From Sphingobacteriales bacterium (GTDB lineage: Bacteria; Bacteroidota; Bacteroidia; Chitinophagales; UBA2359), in the NCBI GenBank assembly GCA_016711285.1, contig JADJTG010000002.1, positions 310,001 to 374,000 of the forward strand: a stretch of 64,000 nt of DNA, read 5' to 3'. Positions 25,101 through 35,586 of this stretch are shown piece after piece; position 1 is the first letter of the stretch, and each line of letters opens with the position of its first letter. The translations under genes and the position numbers were made by a program. Below the pieces are notes generated by a model. The model had not been told where the DNA came from and searched no databases. It saw nothing but the letters and a program-made list of their open reading frames with translations.

Positions 25101-27350
25101 GTCACTGAGAGTAAAAGACCACTGCGCCTTGCCCGAAGGTTTATTAAGCACGGCAATTATCCCTGATGATCCCGCTACGAGTACCAACGAAGCAATCACC
25201 ATAAAAGATTATCTGGGCGATTATTTGCAAACTACCCGCACATTGCAACAAGATGAAGTGTGGAACAGCAACCACTTGGTGCAAGGAGTGATTACCGTAC
25301 CTGCGGGTAGAGTACTCACGATAAATAATGGAGATAACAACGCACCCACCAACATTGTATTCGCCAACGAACAATCAGGTATTACGGTGATGAAGGGCGG
25401 AAGGCTCAACGTAAATGGTGCTTTACTGACCAGTTTCTGCGAACCTTGGCGCGGCATCATCGTAGATGGCGACCCCCTCATAGCCCACCCCCTCACTTAT
25501 AACACCAATGGCACCACCCCCAACCATGGTATTGCTATACTCAACAATGCCACCCTAGAAAATGCCATCGCCGGCGTACAAACTGCCTATGTCCAATTTT
25601 CACCTAATGCCATAAAAGATGGCGGCGGCGGCATCGTACAAGTAAATGGCTCCACCTTCCGCAACTGCCTCACAGGAGTAGATTTGCGCCGGTATGTCGG
25701 CAGCAAAACCAATGCACAAAACCAAAGTTTTGTACTCGGCAGCCTTTTTGAGTTCTTAGAACCCTTCAACAACAACCAAACCAGTGCAAACTATGTAGGG
25801 GTATCTTTGCGCCGCAGCGGTGAGGGTATTGAAATCAACAACAATACCTTTGAAGCCGGACCTGCCCTTTGGAAAGATAAGCGAGGCACGGCATCTTTTC
25901 GCTCAACACCCCCGTTTGGATAGAAGGCAACGAGCAAAATAATCTTTATCAGGGAATGGATATATTTGGTACGCTTACTTCTGTATTGGCACCTACCCTT
26001 ACCGCCAATACCCTGCGCCATTGCCACCATGGCATTACCATAAATACCGCCCCAATGACCAGCATCACGAGGAATATGATACAAGAAGTACCCACCGCTG
26101 TATATGAAATAAGCTCCGGCGACATCACCAACAGCGTAGATGCCGGCTATGGTATTCATCTGTGGAACTCCTTTGGTGCAGAGGTGCACGAAAACGAGAT
26201 AGTATTGCAAGGCTCGCCCACTGCCAACGACGACGACCCCATAAATACCAAAGGCAGCCGGGGTATTATTGTGCGCGAATGCACCTACACCGACCCCAAC
26301 CGCACCATGCGTGCCTATATTACCAACAACATCGTGCGCGGGGCTTTTGGCGTAGGTACGCAATTTATAGGCAGCAACGAATCGGTGCAGCTCAATTGCA
26401 ACTCCTACCAAGAAAACCCCCTCATCGACTGGTATCTCGCAGCAGGTGCCGTGCTGCCCCCGCAGGGAAGTTGTGAAGCTATCACTGTTACTCAACCACT
26501 CACTCCTTTCGTCTGCGACTGGCACAACGACCTCAGCCTGCCCCATATCAAAAATTTGGGCGCAAAATTAGTTTTTCGCTATGCCACCGGTTCTAAAACT
26601 GACAATGTTGTTGAGATAGGGAATAATATAGTTTTTGAGGAACAGTGCAATAATTTTATCCCTAATTGCAAAATAGAATTTGAAGAACTTATCTGCGACC
26701 AACTTGACGACCGCATGCTCCTCTACCTCCTGAATAGCGGCGACAAAGAAGCCGCACGCTTGGCTTTGGAGTGCAAAAACGACGACCTGAGCAAAAAAGT
26801 GCTGGCGGGTGAGTATTTGGAAAAAACCGAATACACCAAAAGCGACCAAAAACTCAACCAGTTGCCCAACAGCACCGCCAACGGCAAATTTAAAAATGTG
26901 GTGCAATCTATGCTGAAATTGGAACAGGGTATCGGCTCTGCCGAGCAGGAACTCCAAAAACTGCAAGCCTGGGCAAGCGGCAACCATTCCTACGCCACCG
27001 CCTTAGCCGAGGCAGCTTTGGTGCAATACGGCACTGCCAAATATGTGCGCTATGTAGAAAAAACAGCCAGCACGGCGGGCAAAAGCAATACAAACACCGA
27101 TGCCACCGATACAGCCGCACCGGCACAGTACCATATAGTGCCCAACCCCGCCGATGATGTAGTATATATAGAGTGGAATGGTAAAGAAGCTACGAACTTA
27201 ACTATTTACGATATGAATAAAAAACCGATGATGAAGGTTCGTTTAGAAACAGGCAACAACCCTGTTTCAATTCGTGCTTTACCCATAGGAATATATCTAT
27301 TGCAAATAGAAGGCATTAACCATGTTAATAAATTGAGTATTGTAAGATAA
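22157..27350 (+). CDS. very large secreted parallel beta-helix protein with T9SS sorting domain (two frameshifts)
   Basis: Three frames join into one protein of about 1,730 residues. A long N-terminal region with a hydrophobic segment (LITAMAMLLIFGKVAWGQ, residues ~44-61) serves as signal peptide. A cysteine-rich part follows, then repeated beta-helix rungs of the pectate-lyase type (SHISFEGAGIGSSVIDMQ, YITIKNMTIRNLEGDAVWI). The end is a T9SS sorting domain (PNPADDVVYIEW ... LPIGIYLLQIEG ... KLSIVR). A lost T near 24360 and an indel near 25900 cause the breaks; flanking text is continuous (NITNCVFECG; NTPVWIEGNEQNN). It is exported through the outer membrane and probably binds or cleaves polysaccharide, though no catalytic residues were identified. 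Confidence 0.75.
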
Positions 27351-27423
27351 ATGTTGCACAAATACTTTGGGAGGTTTTACTCCCAAAGTATTTTATTTCT
27401 TTTTTTATTCTTTTGATATCTAT

Positions 27424-29046
27424 ATGAAAAACAATATCGCTATTACGCTTGCCTTATTTATAAGCACCTGTTTTTCTGTGATTGCTCCGGCTCAGGAAGG
27501 GGCAGATACGACAGTGTTTTTTAATAAAATTTATAGTCCTGATACAAACGGCAATAACAGCTTATTAGCTTTTCCGATAGAACAAACCTCACAAGGAGGC
27601 TATATTTTTGCAGGTACAAGAAACTGGACGGACAACTCTAATGCGTTTCACAGAAGTTTATATTTTACCCACATAGATAAAAACGGCAATCAAATTTGGT
27701 TGCGTGATGTATATACAGACACTAATCTTAGTGGTTTACCCGGACCTAATTGTATGATACAAGATAGTAATGGAAATTTGATCATAGTTCATACTCTATT
27801 AGTGGACGGAGCCAGTAATACCCAAACTACTCGTTTTGCACAATACGACAGCGAAGCTAATCTATTGTTGGAGCAAATTTATGACGATTTTAACGCCTTT
27901 CCTTGGCAACTGATAGCCACCAAAGACGGCGGCTATGCCATAGCAGGGGCGAGTTATGACGGTTATGATATGTCACTTATCAAAACAGACCAGTATGGAT
28001 TTATACAGTGGCGCAAACAATACGATTTAGGGTATTTTTCTCAGGCATTCAACGTCATAGAAAGCCCAGACGGAGGCTATGTGCTTTCGGGCAACACGCG
28101 AACAGAACCCGAATGGGACGGCAACACCGATATGCAACTCCTAAAAACCGACAACCTCGGAAATATGCAATGGGAAAAGAAAATAGGAAAAGCCGATAAT
28201 TGGGACTGTGGTGCCTTAGTAGCTCCACTCAACGACAGCACCTTTCTGTTGCACGGCTGCTTTGGAAACAGCACTTTGGTTGAGGTAAAACCCTCAACAA
28301 TGTACATTGCCCACCTGCGCTATGATGACGGCAGCATTGTATATGATACACAATATGATACACAATTAAAATATGGCGTAAATTCTTTTCATGGACAGCC
28401 TTTGATGTTAGCAAATAACGATTATATTGGAGTAGCCTCTACAGATAATGAATTGAATGAGAGAATAGCGAGCATTATTAAACACAACCAATGGGGCGAG
28501 GTGCTGTGGCAGAAGTTCCTGACCGTAAATGCCGATAAAATGACATACTTAAAAGACATAGAGCGCACCGCAGACGGCGGCTTTGTAGCCTGTGGCTTTC
28601 AGTATGAGCCGCCACAATTTGCCTGGGTCGTCAAGTTGGATAGCCTCGGCAATACCTGCACCCCCACCGACTGCGACAGCCTCCACATCGTCCCCTGGAC
28701 TGTAGGCATAGACGAAATAAACAACGACAACAACGGCACTTTCAGCATCTCCCCCAACCCCGCCACCAACCGCCTCACGCTCCACAGCCCCGAAGCCCTC
28801 ACTAATATAGCAATATACAACACCCTCGGACAGCAATTCCCCCTCTTAGAGGGGGCAAGGGGGAGTACAAATTCCCCCTCTGAGAGGGGGTCAGGGGGAG
28901 TAAATGAAGCGCAAAAGGGAGTAAATGAAGCACAATTCGGAGCAGAAAACGAGCTTTCCGTTGCCCACCTCGCCAGCGGCATCTACTTGCTGCGAGCCTA
29001 TACGAAGTCAGGCAGAGTATTTACCCAAAAGTTTGTGAAGCGATGA
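27424..29046 (+). CDS. secreted beta-propeller-like protein with T9SS sorting domain
   Basis: From ATG 27424 (MKNNIAITLALFISTCFSV, cleavable signal) the protein is 540 residues. Repeats such as QTSQGGYIFAGTRNW, ATKDGGYAIAGASYDG, SPDGGYVLSGNTR and TADGGFVACGFQYEP mark blades of a delta-60-type propeller. The C-terminus is a T9SS sorting domain (ISPNPATNRLTLHSPEAL, IAIYNTLGQQ, LSVAHLASGIYLL, KVFTQKFVKR-like). Inside it, between LGQQ and ELSVAH, sits a Gly/Ser/Asn-rich insert of about 38 residues encoded by palindromic DNA. The paralogues at 59839 and 61626 have the same design. ATG 27367 is rejected because the signal peptide begins at 27424. Confidence 0.8.
   Translation: MKNNIAITLALFISTCFSVIAPAQEGADTTVFFNKIYSPDTNGNNSLLAFPIEQTSQGGYIFAGTRNWTDNSNAFHRSLYFTHIDKNGNQIWLRDVYTDTNLSGLPGPNCMIQDSNGNLIIVHTLLVDGASNTQTTRFAQYDSEANLLLEQIYDDFNAFPWQLIATKDGGYAIAGASYDGYDMSLIKTDQYGFIQWRKQYDLGYFSQAFNVIESPDGGYVLSGNTRTEPEWDGNTDMQLLKTDNLGNMQWEKKIGKADNWDCGALVAPLNDSTFLLHGCFGNSTLVEVKPSTMYIAHLRYDDGSIVYDTQYDTQLKYGVNSFHGQPLMLANNDYIGVASTDNELNERIASIIKHNQWGEVLWQKFLTVNADKMTYLKDIERTADGGFVACGFQYEPPQFAWVVKLDSLGNTCTPTDCDSLHIVPWTVGIDEINNDNNGTFSISPNPATNRLTLHSPEALTNIAIYNTLGQQFPLLEGARGSTNSPSERGSGGVNEAQKGVNEAQFGAENELSVAHLASGIYLLRAYTKSGRVFTQKFVKR
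28837..28900 (+). repeat. palindromic GC-rich repeat embedded in coding sequence, copy 1
   Basis: TTCCCCCTCTTAGAGGGGGC, a spacer, then TTCCCCCTCTGAGAGGGGGT forms two adjacent hairpins. The repeat is in frame within the T9SS sorting-domain part of the gene and encodes FPLLEGARGSTNSPSERGSG. The same 64-bp unit lies at 59961, 61748 and 63552 on the other strand. Confidence 0.85.
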
Positions 29047-29151
29047 AAAAAATCCCAAAAATCATTTAATCCGATAAATCAGTGGTTCAGACGATAAAAA
29101 TTCGTGAAGCGATGAAAAAGAAAGATACGTTTTTTGTGTTTTTCTTTTTTT

Positions 29152-32100
29152 TTATTCTTTCACTTTAACCGCATAAGCTATCTGCTTCATACGGTCTAAT
29201 TGTACAAATAATTCGGGGTGATAGGCGAGTTTGCGCTGCGGCGATTTCAGTTGTATTTGCTGGCGGTCGTCGACTATCTCTATCGTTACTTGCAGATTTC
29301 CGGCGTATTTTTCAAACAAATTATCCATTGTTTGCAGCCAGCTTTCTTGTATATCGTGCAAATTTATGTGTAAAGTAAGATGTTTTATATCGCGCCATAC
29401 ATCATCTAAAAGCCGTACTTCGTTGATTTTTACTTCGTATTTGGCAGCATCGCCCCCCCATCTTTGTTCCTGATACATACCTCGAATGTGCAAGAGTGTG
29501 CCTTCCTCAAAAAAATGTTTGTATTTGAGATAATCCTCTTTAAACAAATTCAGGTGCAAAGTGCTGTTGGTATCTTCTACAGTAAAAGTGCCGTAATTTG
29601 AACCGCCCGCCGATACACGGTGCTGTGACTTTGTCACCATTGCGGCAAAGCGCACTTCTTTCTGATGAAAATTGTCTAATTCGTCTAAGGTACAATTACA
29701 GCAGCAGTTTATTTCGCGCTGATAGCGTTGCAGGGGGTGTCCTGACAAATAAATGCCGGTTACTTCTTTTTCACGGTTGAGTTTTTCTATCAAGCCGAAC
29801 TCCTCCACTTGCGGCAATTTGGGTTCGGGAATATCCTGATCACTGCCACCTCCGAACAAAGATATTTGCGCGCTTTCTTTTTGCTGTTGTAGGGTATTGC
29901 CGTAACGCAAAATGGTTTCTATGCCGTTGCTGCCGTTGTTGTCTGCCAAATATTGAGCACGCGGCAATCCAAAACTGTCAAAAGCTCCGGCGGCACACAG
30001 ATTTTCAAAACTTTTTTTATTGACAGTGCGCAAGTTCACCCGCTTTGCAAAATCAAATACATTTTTAAATGCGCCGCCCTCGTTGCGCACCGAAATAATT
30101 TCTTCTACCGCCGCCTCTCCTACTCCTTTCACGGCAGCCAAGCCAAAACGAATCTGACCTTTTTATTCACGGTAAAATGCAAAGCACTCTCGTTGAGGTC
30201 GGGAACAAGAGCCGTGATATTCATATTATTACATTCGGTAAGAAAAAAGTTGAGGTCTTTGGTATTGTCTTTATTGTGCGTGAGCACCGCCGCCATAAAT
30301 TCTGCCGGATAATGTGCTTTGAGGTAGGCGGTTTGGAATGCAAGCAGCGAATAAGCCGCCGAGTGGCTTCTATTGAAACCATAGGCCGCAAAACGCTCCA
30401 TCATATCAAATATTTCGTTGGCTTTTTTTTCTGCCACCCCTTTTTTCATCGCTCCCTCCAAAAAAACGCTGCGTTGTTTTGCCATTTCTTCGGGTTTTTT
30501 CTTTCCCATGGCGCGGCGCAAAATATCGGCTGCTCCGAGTGTATAATCTGCCATAATTTGGGCAGCCCGCATAATTTGCTCCTGATACACCATAATTCCG
30601 TAGGTGGGTTGCAGGAGTTCTTCGAGCCAGGGGTGCGGGTATTCTACGGTTTCTCTGCCGTGCTTGCGGTTGATGAAAGAAGGAATGAACTCCATCGGTC
30701 CGGGGCGGTAGAGGGCGTTCATGGCGATGAGGTCTTCTATATTGTTGGGTTTGAGGTCGCGCAGGTATTTTTGCATACCCGGACTTTCAAACTGGAAGAT
30801 GCCGATGGTATCGCCGTTTTGAAAGAGTTGGTAGGTTTTTTCGTCCGTTAAAGGGATTTCATCGGGATTGATGGGCGGAATTTGGTGTTGTTTGCTGATA
30901 TTCTCAATGGCATCGCGGATAATGGTGAGCGTTTTTAAGCCCAAGAAGTCCATTTTGAGCAAGCCCGCACTTTCTACCAAAGAGTTGTCGTATTGTGTTA
31001 CCAACAAGTTAGATTCTTTGTTGGTGCATACCGGAATATACTCTACAATATCGGAAGGCGAAATGATGATGCCGCAAGCGTGCAGTCCGGTGGAGCGCAC
31101 CGAGCCTTCAAGGGTTTTGGCTTCGCGCAGCACCTGTGCTCTGAGGTCCTTGCCTTCGGCAATTTGGCGCAGCATTTTAATATGCTCCATTGCCTGTTCG
31201 TTTTTGAGTTTTTCTTTGAGTTTTTCGGTGTCGCCTTCCAAGTAGTCGGTCAAATCAAAATCGGAATGGGTGGGTACTAATTTGGCGATGCGGTCGGTTT
31301 CGGGCAGTGGCAAATCCAACACGCGCCCTACATCGCGGATACTTGATTTTGAAGCCATTGTGCCGTAGGTGATGATTTGCGCCACTTGTCGCTCGCCATA
31401 TTTTTTCACCACATAATCAATAATTTTGTCGCGCCCTTCATCGTCAAAATCAATGTCAATATCGGGCATTGTTACACGCTCGGGATTCAGAAAACGCTCA
31501 AAGAGCAGATTGTAGCGAATGGGGTCAATGTTGGTGATGCCGATGGCATAAGCCACCGCGCTACCCGCCGCCGAACCCCTGCCCGGTCCTACGGCGATAT
31601 TCATAGCACGCGCCGCATTCGTAAAGTCCTGCACTATCAAAAAATAACCCGGAAAACCGACTTCTTTTATCACGCTCAACTCATAATTCAAACGCTCCTC
31701 CAACGTGCTGTCTATTTCGCCGTATTTTTTCTTTGCCCCTTCAAAAGCCAGATAATGCAAATAATCATCTTGCGTAGCAAAACCTTCGGGCAATATATAA
31801 TTGGGCAAAAGCACATCGCGTTTGAGTTTTGGCGGTGTGATGCGGTCTATAATTAAATTGGTATTATCTAAGGCTTGCGGCACATCTTGAAAAAGGACTT
31901 CCATTTGTGCCTGTGTTTTAAAGAAAAACTGATTGTTGGGAAACCCAAAACGGTAGCCTTTGCCTTCGCCAACGGGCGTGCTGCGTTTGTCGCCGGTATT
32001 CACACACAACAAAATATCGTGCGCATCGGCGTTGGCTTCATCAACATAGTGCGAGTCGTTGGTGGCAATGACGGGAATATTGTATTTTTTGCTCCATTTC

Positions 32101-32696
32101 AACAACACTTGATTCACATCTTCCTGACTGATGCCCGTTCCGTCAATATCTTTCAGATTATGACGCTGCAATTCAATAAAATAATCTTCGCCAAAAATAT
32201 CCAACCACTCCAAAAAAACGCGCTCGGCAACAGCTTCCCCTTTGAATATAATAGCTTGGGGCACTTCGGCACCGATGCAGCAGGTAGTTGCAATTAAACC
32301 CTCTTTGTATTGCTTGATAAGCGATTTATCCACACGCGGAAACTTGCCGTACAAACCCTCAATAAATCCCAAAGAACACAATTTTGACAAATTGCGATAG
32401 CCTTCCTGATTTTTGGCGAGTAATAGCTGATGATAGCGTTTATCTTTTTGTTCTTTGGTAAAAGTGCGCTGAAAACGGTCTTCCACTACATAAAATTCGC
32501 AGCCCACCACCGGAATAATACCTGCTTTTTGTGCAGCATTTACAAACTCAAAAGCACCGAACATATTGCCGTGGTCGGTGAGTGCCACGGCGGGCATACC
32601 ATCTTTTTGGGCTTTGGCAACCATATCTTTGATGGGCGCGGCACCATCTAACAAAGAATATTGAGTGTGGCAGTGAAGATGTGAGAATACAGGCAT
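29152..32696 (-). CDS. dnaE: DNA polymerase III alpha subunit (one frameshift)
   Basis: This is the replicative DNA polymerase, about 1,180 residues. From the start at 32696 it opens with the PHP domain (VFSHLHCHTQYSLLDG). The polymerase core has PGRGSAAGSAVAYAIGI and the catalytic aspartates in MPDIDIDFDDEGRD. The helix-hairpin-helix region (KGVGEAAVEEI) and an OB-fold end (GTFTVEDTNSTLHLNLF) complete it. A lost A in a run at about 30162-30166 breaks the frame; the text resumes as GQIRFGLAAVKGVG. An essential gene cannot be broken, so this is almost surely a sequence error. The start at 32861 would add 55 residues without family match. Confidence 0.93.
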
Positions 32697-32915
32697 AAGC
32701 GATACAAAGAAGTAAATGGAAGTAAAATAAGCAGTGCAATATTCGGCATTTTTTTTCAGAAAACTACCATCAAATTTGAGGGAAGCCAATGATATTTTAT
32801 AAAAACCAATACAGTAATTTTTGATAATAAAAGTTTTTGCAATGGCAATTTTACAGCTCAAAAAATATCGCTTTTGCTCAAATGTATATCCTATTTTTGC
32901 ATTTTATAATCAGTC

Positions 32916-33275
32916 AATCTTATATTTTATCTGAAAATCTTATATTTTATCTGAACCTCGCTTTTATCTGAAAATCTTATATTTTATCTGAAAATCTTAT
33001 ATTTTATCTGAAAATCTTATATTTTATCTGAAAATCTTATATTTTATCTGAAAATCTTATATTTTATCTGAAAATCTTATATTTTATCTGAAAATCTTAT
33101 ATTTTATCTGAAAATCTTATATTTTATCTGAAAATCTTATATTTTATCTGAAAATCTTATATTTTATCTGAAAATCTTATATTTTATCTGAAAATCTTAT
33201 ATTTTATCTGAAAATCTTATATTTTATCTGAAAATCTTATATTTTATCTGAAAATCTTATATTTTATCTGAAAAA
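32916..33275. repeat. 20-bp tandem repeat, about 18 copies, upstream of rimM
   Basis: The unit ATCTGAAAATCTTATATTTT repeats with an exact 20-bp period for 360 bp and stops 1 bp before the rimM start codon. All copies are nearly identical except one near 32953-32967 (CTGAACCTCGCTTTTATCTG). It is AT-rich and non-coding, and lies in the region between dnaE and rimM, which are transcribed away from each other. Confidence 0.92.
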
Positions 33276-33276
33276 T

Positions 33277-33794
33277 ATGGAACAGTTTCACCCTATCGGC
33301 TATATTCAAAAAGCGCACGCCCTCAAAGGCGAACTAAAATTGTATGTTGAACCATACATAATGGATTTTTTATCAAAAATAAAAGTGGTGTATATTGAGC
33401 AAAAAGGTACGCCTATTCCTTATATGGTGCAACGCCTGCAAGCCATTCCGCAAGGGGCGATTTTGCAGGTGGAGGAGAGCAAAGACAAAAATGCCGCCGA
33501 TGCCCTGAAAGGGTGCAGCGTGTCGGTGGAGGTGGCGGCGGTGCGCGGTTTAAAGGCGGCGATAGAGGCGCAATTGTTTTTATAGAAGGTTATAAAGCGT
33601 ATAACGGCGAAACGTTTTTGGGAGTGGTAGAAAGCATTGAAGAATTGCCGCAGCAAAAAATAGCACAAGTGCGTATGAGTGAACACCTCTTGCCCATTGC
33701 GCTGCACCCCGACCAGATTGCAGATATTAACCGCCGCAGCAAAAGTATTTATTTTGAATTGCCGGAAGGCTATGTAGAGGCTTTTTTGGAGTAA
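33277..33794 (+). CDS. rimM: ribosome maturation factor RimM (one frameshift)
   Basis: RimM helps 30S subunit assembly by binding S19 and the 16S rRNA head. ATG 33277 gives MEQFHPIGYIQKAHALKGELKL, the typical N-terminus with the GxIxKxHGxKGE-type motif. An indel between about 33530 and 33580 shifts the frame; the second half reads AIVFIEGYKAYNGETFLGVV and ends DINRRSKSIYFELPEGYVEAFLE, the conserved PRC-barrel end. Corrected length is about 172 residues, normal. The 5' leader consists of 20-bp tandem repeats with no Shine-Dalgarno sequence. Confidence 0.85.
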
Positions 33795-33869
33795 AAAAAA
33801 AGAAAATAATTGAGAATGGAGAATAATGCGCTTAATTAAGAACTCATCATTCAAAACTAAACACTGCCA

Positions 33870-34463
33870 CTATTGGCTGTATTGTCGGTGCAACTCTACA
33901 ATAGTCGGCAGCAGCAGCGTTGTTTCGTCATTTACCAACACCGCCTGAGCATGGGCGATTTTTTCGGCATCGCTGCTTTGGCGGGCAATGCGGGCTTCTA
34001 CATCGGCTTGCGAAAGTGCAGGGTCGCGGCGCAGCACTCTGGCTATGCGCAAATCGAGCGGGGCTGTTATTACAATCAGTGCATCTAAATAGCGATAAGT
34101 GCCGCTTTCTACAAGCAAAGCCGCTTCCTTAAGAATATACGGCATTCGGAGTTTTCTTTGCATCGCTGCCCAAATTTCATAATCGCGCTGCACGGCGGGG
34201 TGTACACAACTGTTGAGCTGTCGGAGTGCCGCTGCATCTTTAAACACCATATTCGCTAAATAAGCACGCTGCAAATTTCCCTGTGCATCAAATACCGCCT
34301 CACCAAAATACTCCTTCAATTGTATTTTCAGCAGGGCATCGTGTTGCATCACATATTTTGCGCGGCTGTCGGCATCATACACCGGCACACGCCACTGTGC
34401 AAATACTTTAGTTATCCAGCTTTTACCGCTACCCATACCGCCGGTAATGCCTATTTGTTTCAT
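33870..34463 (-). CDS. coaE: dephospho-CoA kinase
   Basis: CoaE phosphorylates the 3'-OH of dephospho-CoA, the last step of coenzyme A synthesis. The 197-residue product begins MKQIGITGGMGSGKSWITKVF (P-loop GGMGSGKS) and has YDADSRAK (DAD motif), VHPAVQRDY and a LID region RIARVLRRDPALSQADVEARI with RQSSDAEK. All usual motifs are present. It lies 14 bp downstream of the YbbR-like gene on the same strand, a pairing common in Bacteroidota. Confidence 0.92.
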   Translation of the reverse strand: MKQIGITGGMGSGKSWITKVFAQWRVPVYDADSRAKYVMQHDALLKIQLKEYFGEAVFDAQGNLQRAYLANMVFKDAAALRQLNSCVHPAVQRDYEIWAAMQRKLRMPYILKEAALLVESGTYRYLDALIVITAPLDLRIARVLRRDPALSQADVEARIARQSSDAEKIAHAQAVLVNDETTLLLPTIVELHRQYSQ

Positions 34464-34477
34464 ATTGTTTTATTTTT

Positions 34478-35455
34478 TTAGGGATTTAAAATAAAAAACT
34501 GAGATTTGGACGGATAAATATTGACCTGTCGGGCAAAGGCGGGGTATTCGGTAACATTAAAATGCAAGACGCTGTCTTGGGGTTGTATGTTTGAAAAATC
34601 GGCTTCTACTTTAAATAAGGCTGCTGTTGTTTTGTTGTATTCCGACAAAGGCACTAAGCAAGAGAGCAAAGCAGTAGCCGGAAACAATGCCAATTCTCCT
34701 TTTTGTTTGTAATTTTTTACGCTAATGGGAAGGTCTAATTTTTTTTCGGTATATTCTTCTACTACTATTTCATAGTTCACAAGTTCCTGCTGCAATTGCA
34801 GGTTGCCTGCTAAGGGTTTTATCAAAGATACCTGCCCTGTTTGTGTAGAGCGCACATCTGCCAGCATTACCGTATCGGTGGCGATGCTTTGCAAGGTATC
34901 GAGCAATACTTTTATGCCGCTTACTTTCACCGAAGTTGGTGTAAATGAAGGGCGGTCGTAGCGCATACGATACTGTCCCCGAAATTGCACTTGGTATCTG
35001 AAATCAATGGGCAGTATTTTTGATATTTTTCTTTCTGCCGACAGCTCTATTTCGGGCGGCGATATGGCTATCACTTCCAAATTTTCCAAATAATCGGCTT
35101 GAGATGCCAACAACTCCTGCGCCGGAAATGCCGCACGCGATTTAAATTGTGCATAATCCCACACGAGCGTTTTGCCCCGCAATTTAAAGTAACTTCTCAG
35201 CAAATCGTAGCCGCTTCCTTTTACACGCACCTCCAATTGTTCGGGAAAAGTGCGGCTCAATATCAAGGTATCGGGAATATTGATTAAATCGGTATTGAGC
35301 GGAATATCTATAAAATAAGTATTTTCAGACAAACGATTGACCAACCATACATTAAAAGCCAAACAGAAAAATAAAAAATACGCCGCCTTATCGCTCACAT
35401 ACAGCAAGCCGCCAAGCGAAAAAATACGAGATAATATGTCTGATGGTTTAGCCAA
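34478..35455 (-). CDS. YbbR-like domain protein (CdaR-like)
   Basis: A 325-residue protein with a membrane anchor near residues 24-42 (AAYFLFFCLAFNVWLVNRL) followed by YbbR-type beta repeats in the periplasm (DIPLNTDLINIPDTLIL, EVRVKGSGYDLLRSYF, TSVKVSGIKVLLDTL). The Firmicutes homologue CdaR regulates the c-di-AMP cyclase CdaA; in Bacteroidota it usually accompanies coaE instead, as here. The role in this organism is not known. Confidence 0.8.
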   Translation of the reverse strand: MAKPSDILSRIFSLGGLLYVSDKAAYFLFFCLAFNVWLVNRLSENTYFIDIPLNTDLINIPDTLILSRTFPEQLEVRVKGSGYDLLRSYFKLRGKTLVWDYAQFKSRAAFPAQELLASQADYLENLEVIAISPPEIELSAERKISKILPIDFRYQVQFRGQYRMRYDRPSFTPTSVKVSGIKVLLDTLQSIATDTVMLADVRSTQTGQVSLIKPLAGNLQLQQELVNYEIVVEEYTEKKLDLPISVKNYKQKGELALFPATALLSCLVPLSEYNKTTAALFKVEADFSNIQPQDSVLHFNVTEYPAFARQVNIYPSKSQFFILNP

Positions 35456-35586
35456 AATCAGGAAAAGTAAGACAGTATGTCTATTAAAAAATTACAAATA
35501 AATATTATAATAAAGCATTAAAAATCAATTTTTTATAAACAGAAAATTACATTTTTCATTTAAAACAATCAATAACAACTTTGTGT

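Noticed and set aside
22157..27350. Three separate genes for the large beta-helix protein
   Set aside because: The text continues without a gap across both breaks, only the first part has a signal peptide and only the last has a sorting domain.
30129..30166. A split, two-gene dnaE
   Set aside because: The break is a single lost A in a homopolymer and the two parts overlap in coding text; split DnaE with inteins looks different and no intein motif is present.
32916..33275. The 20-bp periodic array as a CRISPR array
   Set aside because: The units are directly adjacent and identical, with no unique spacers, and no cas gene is near.
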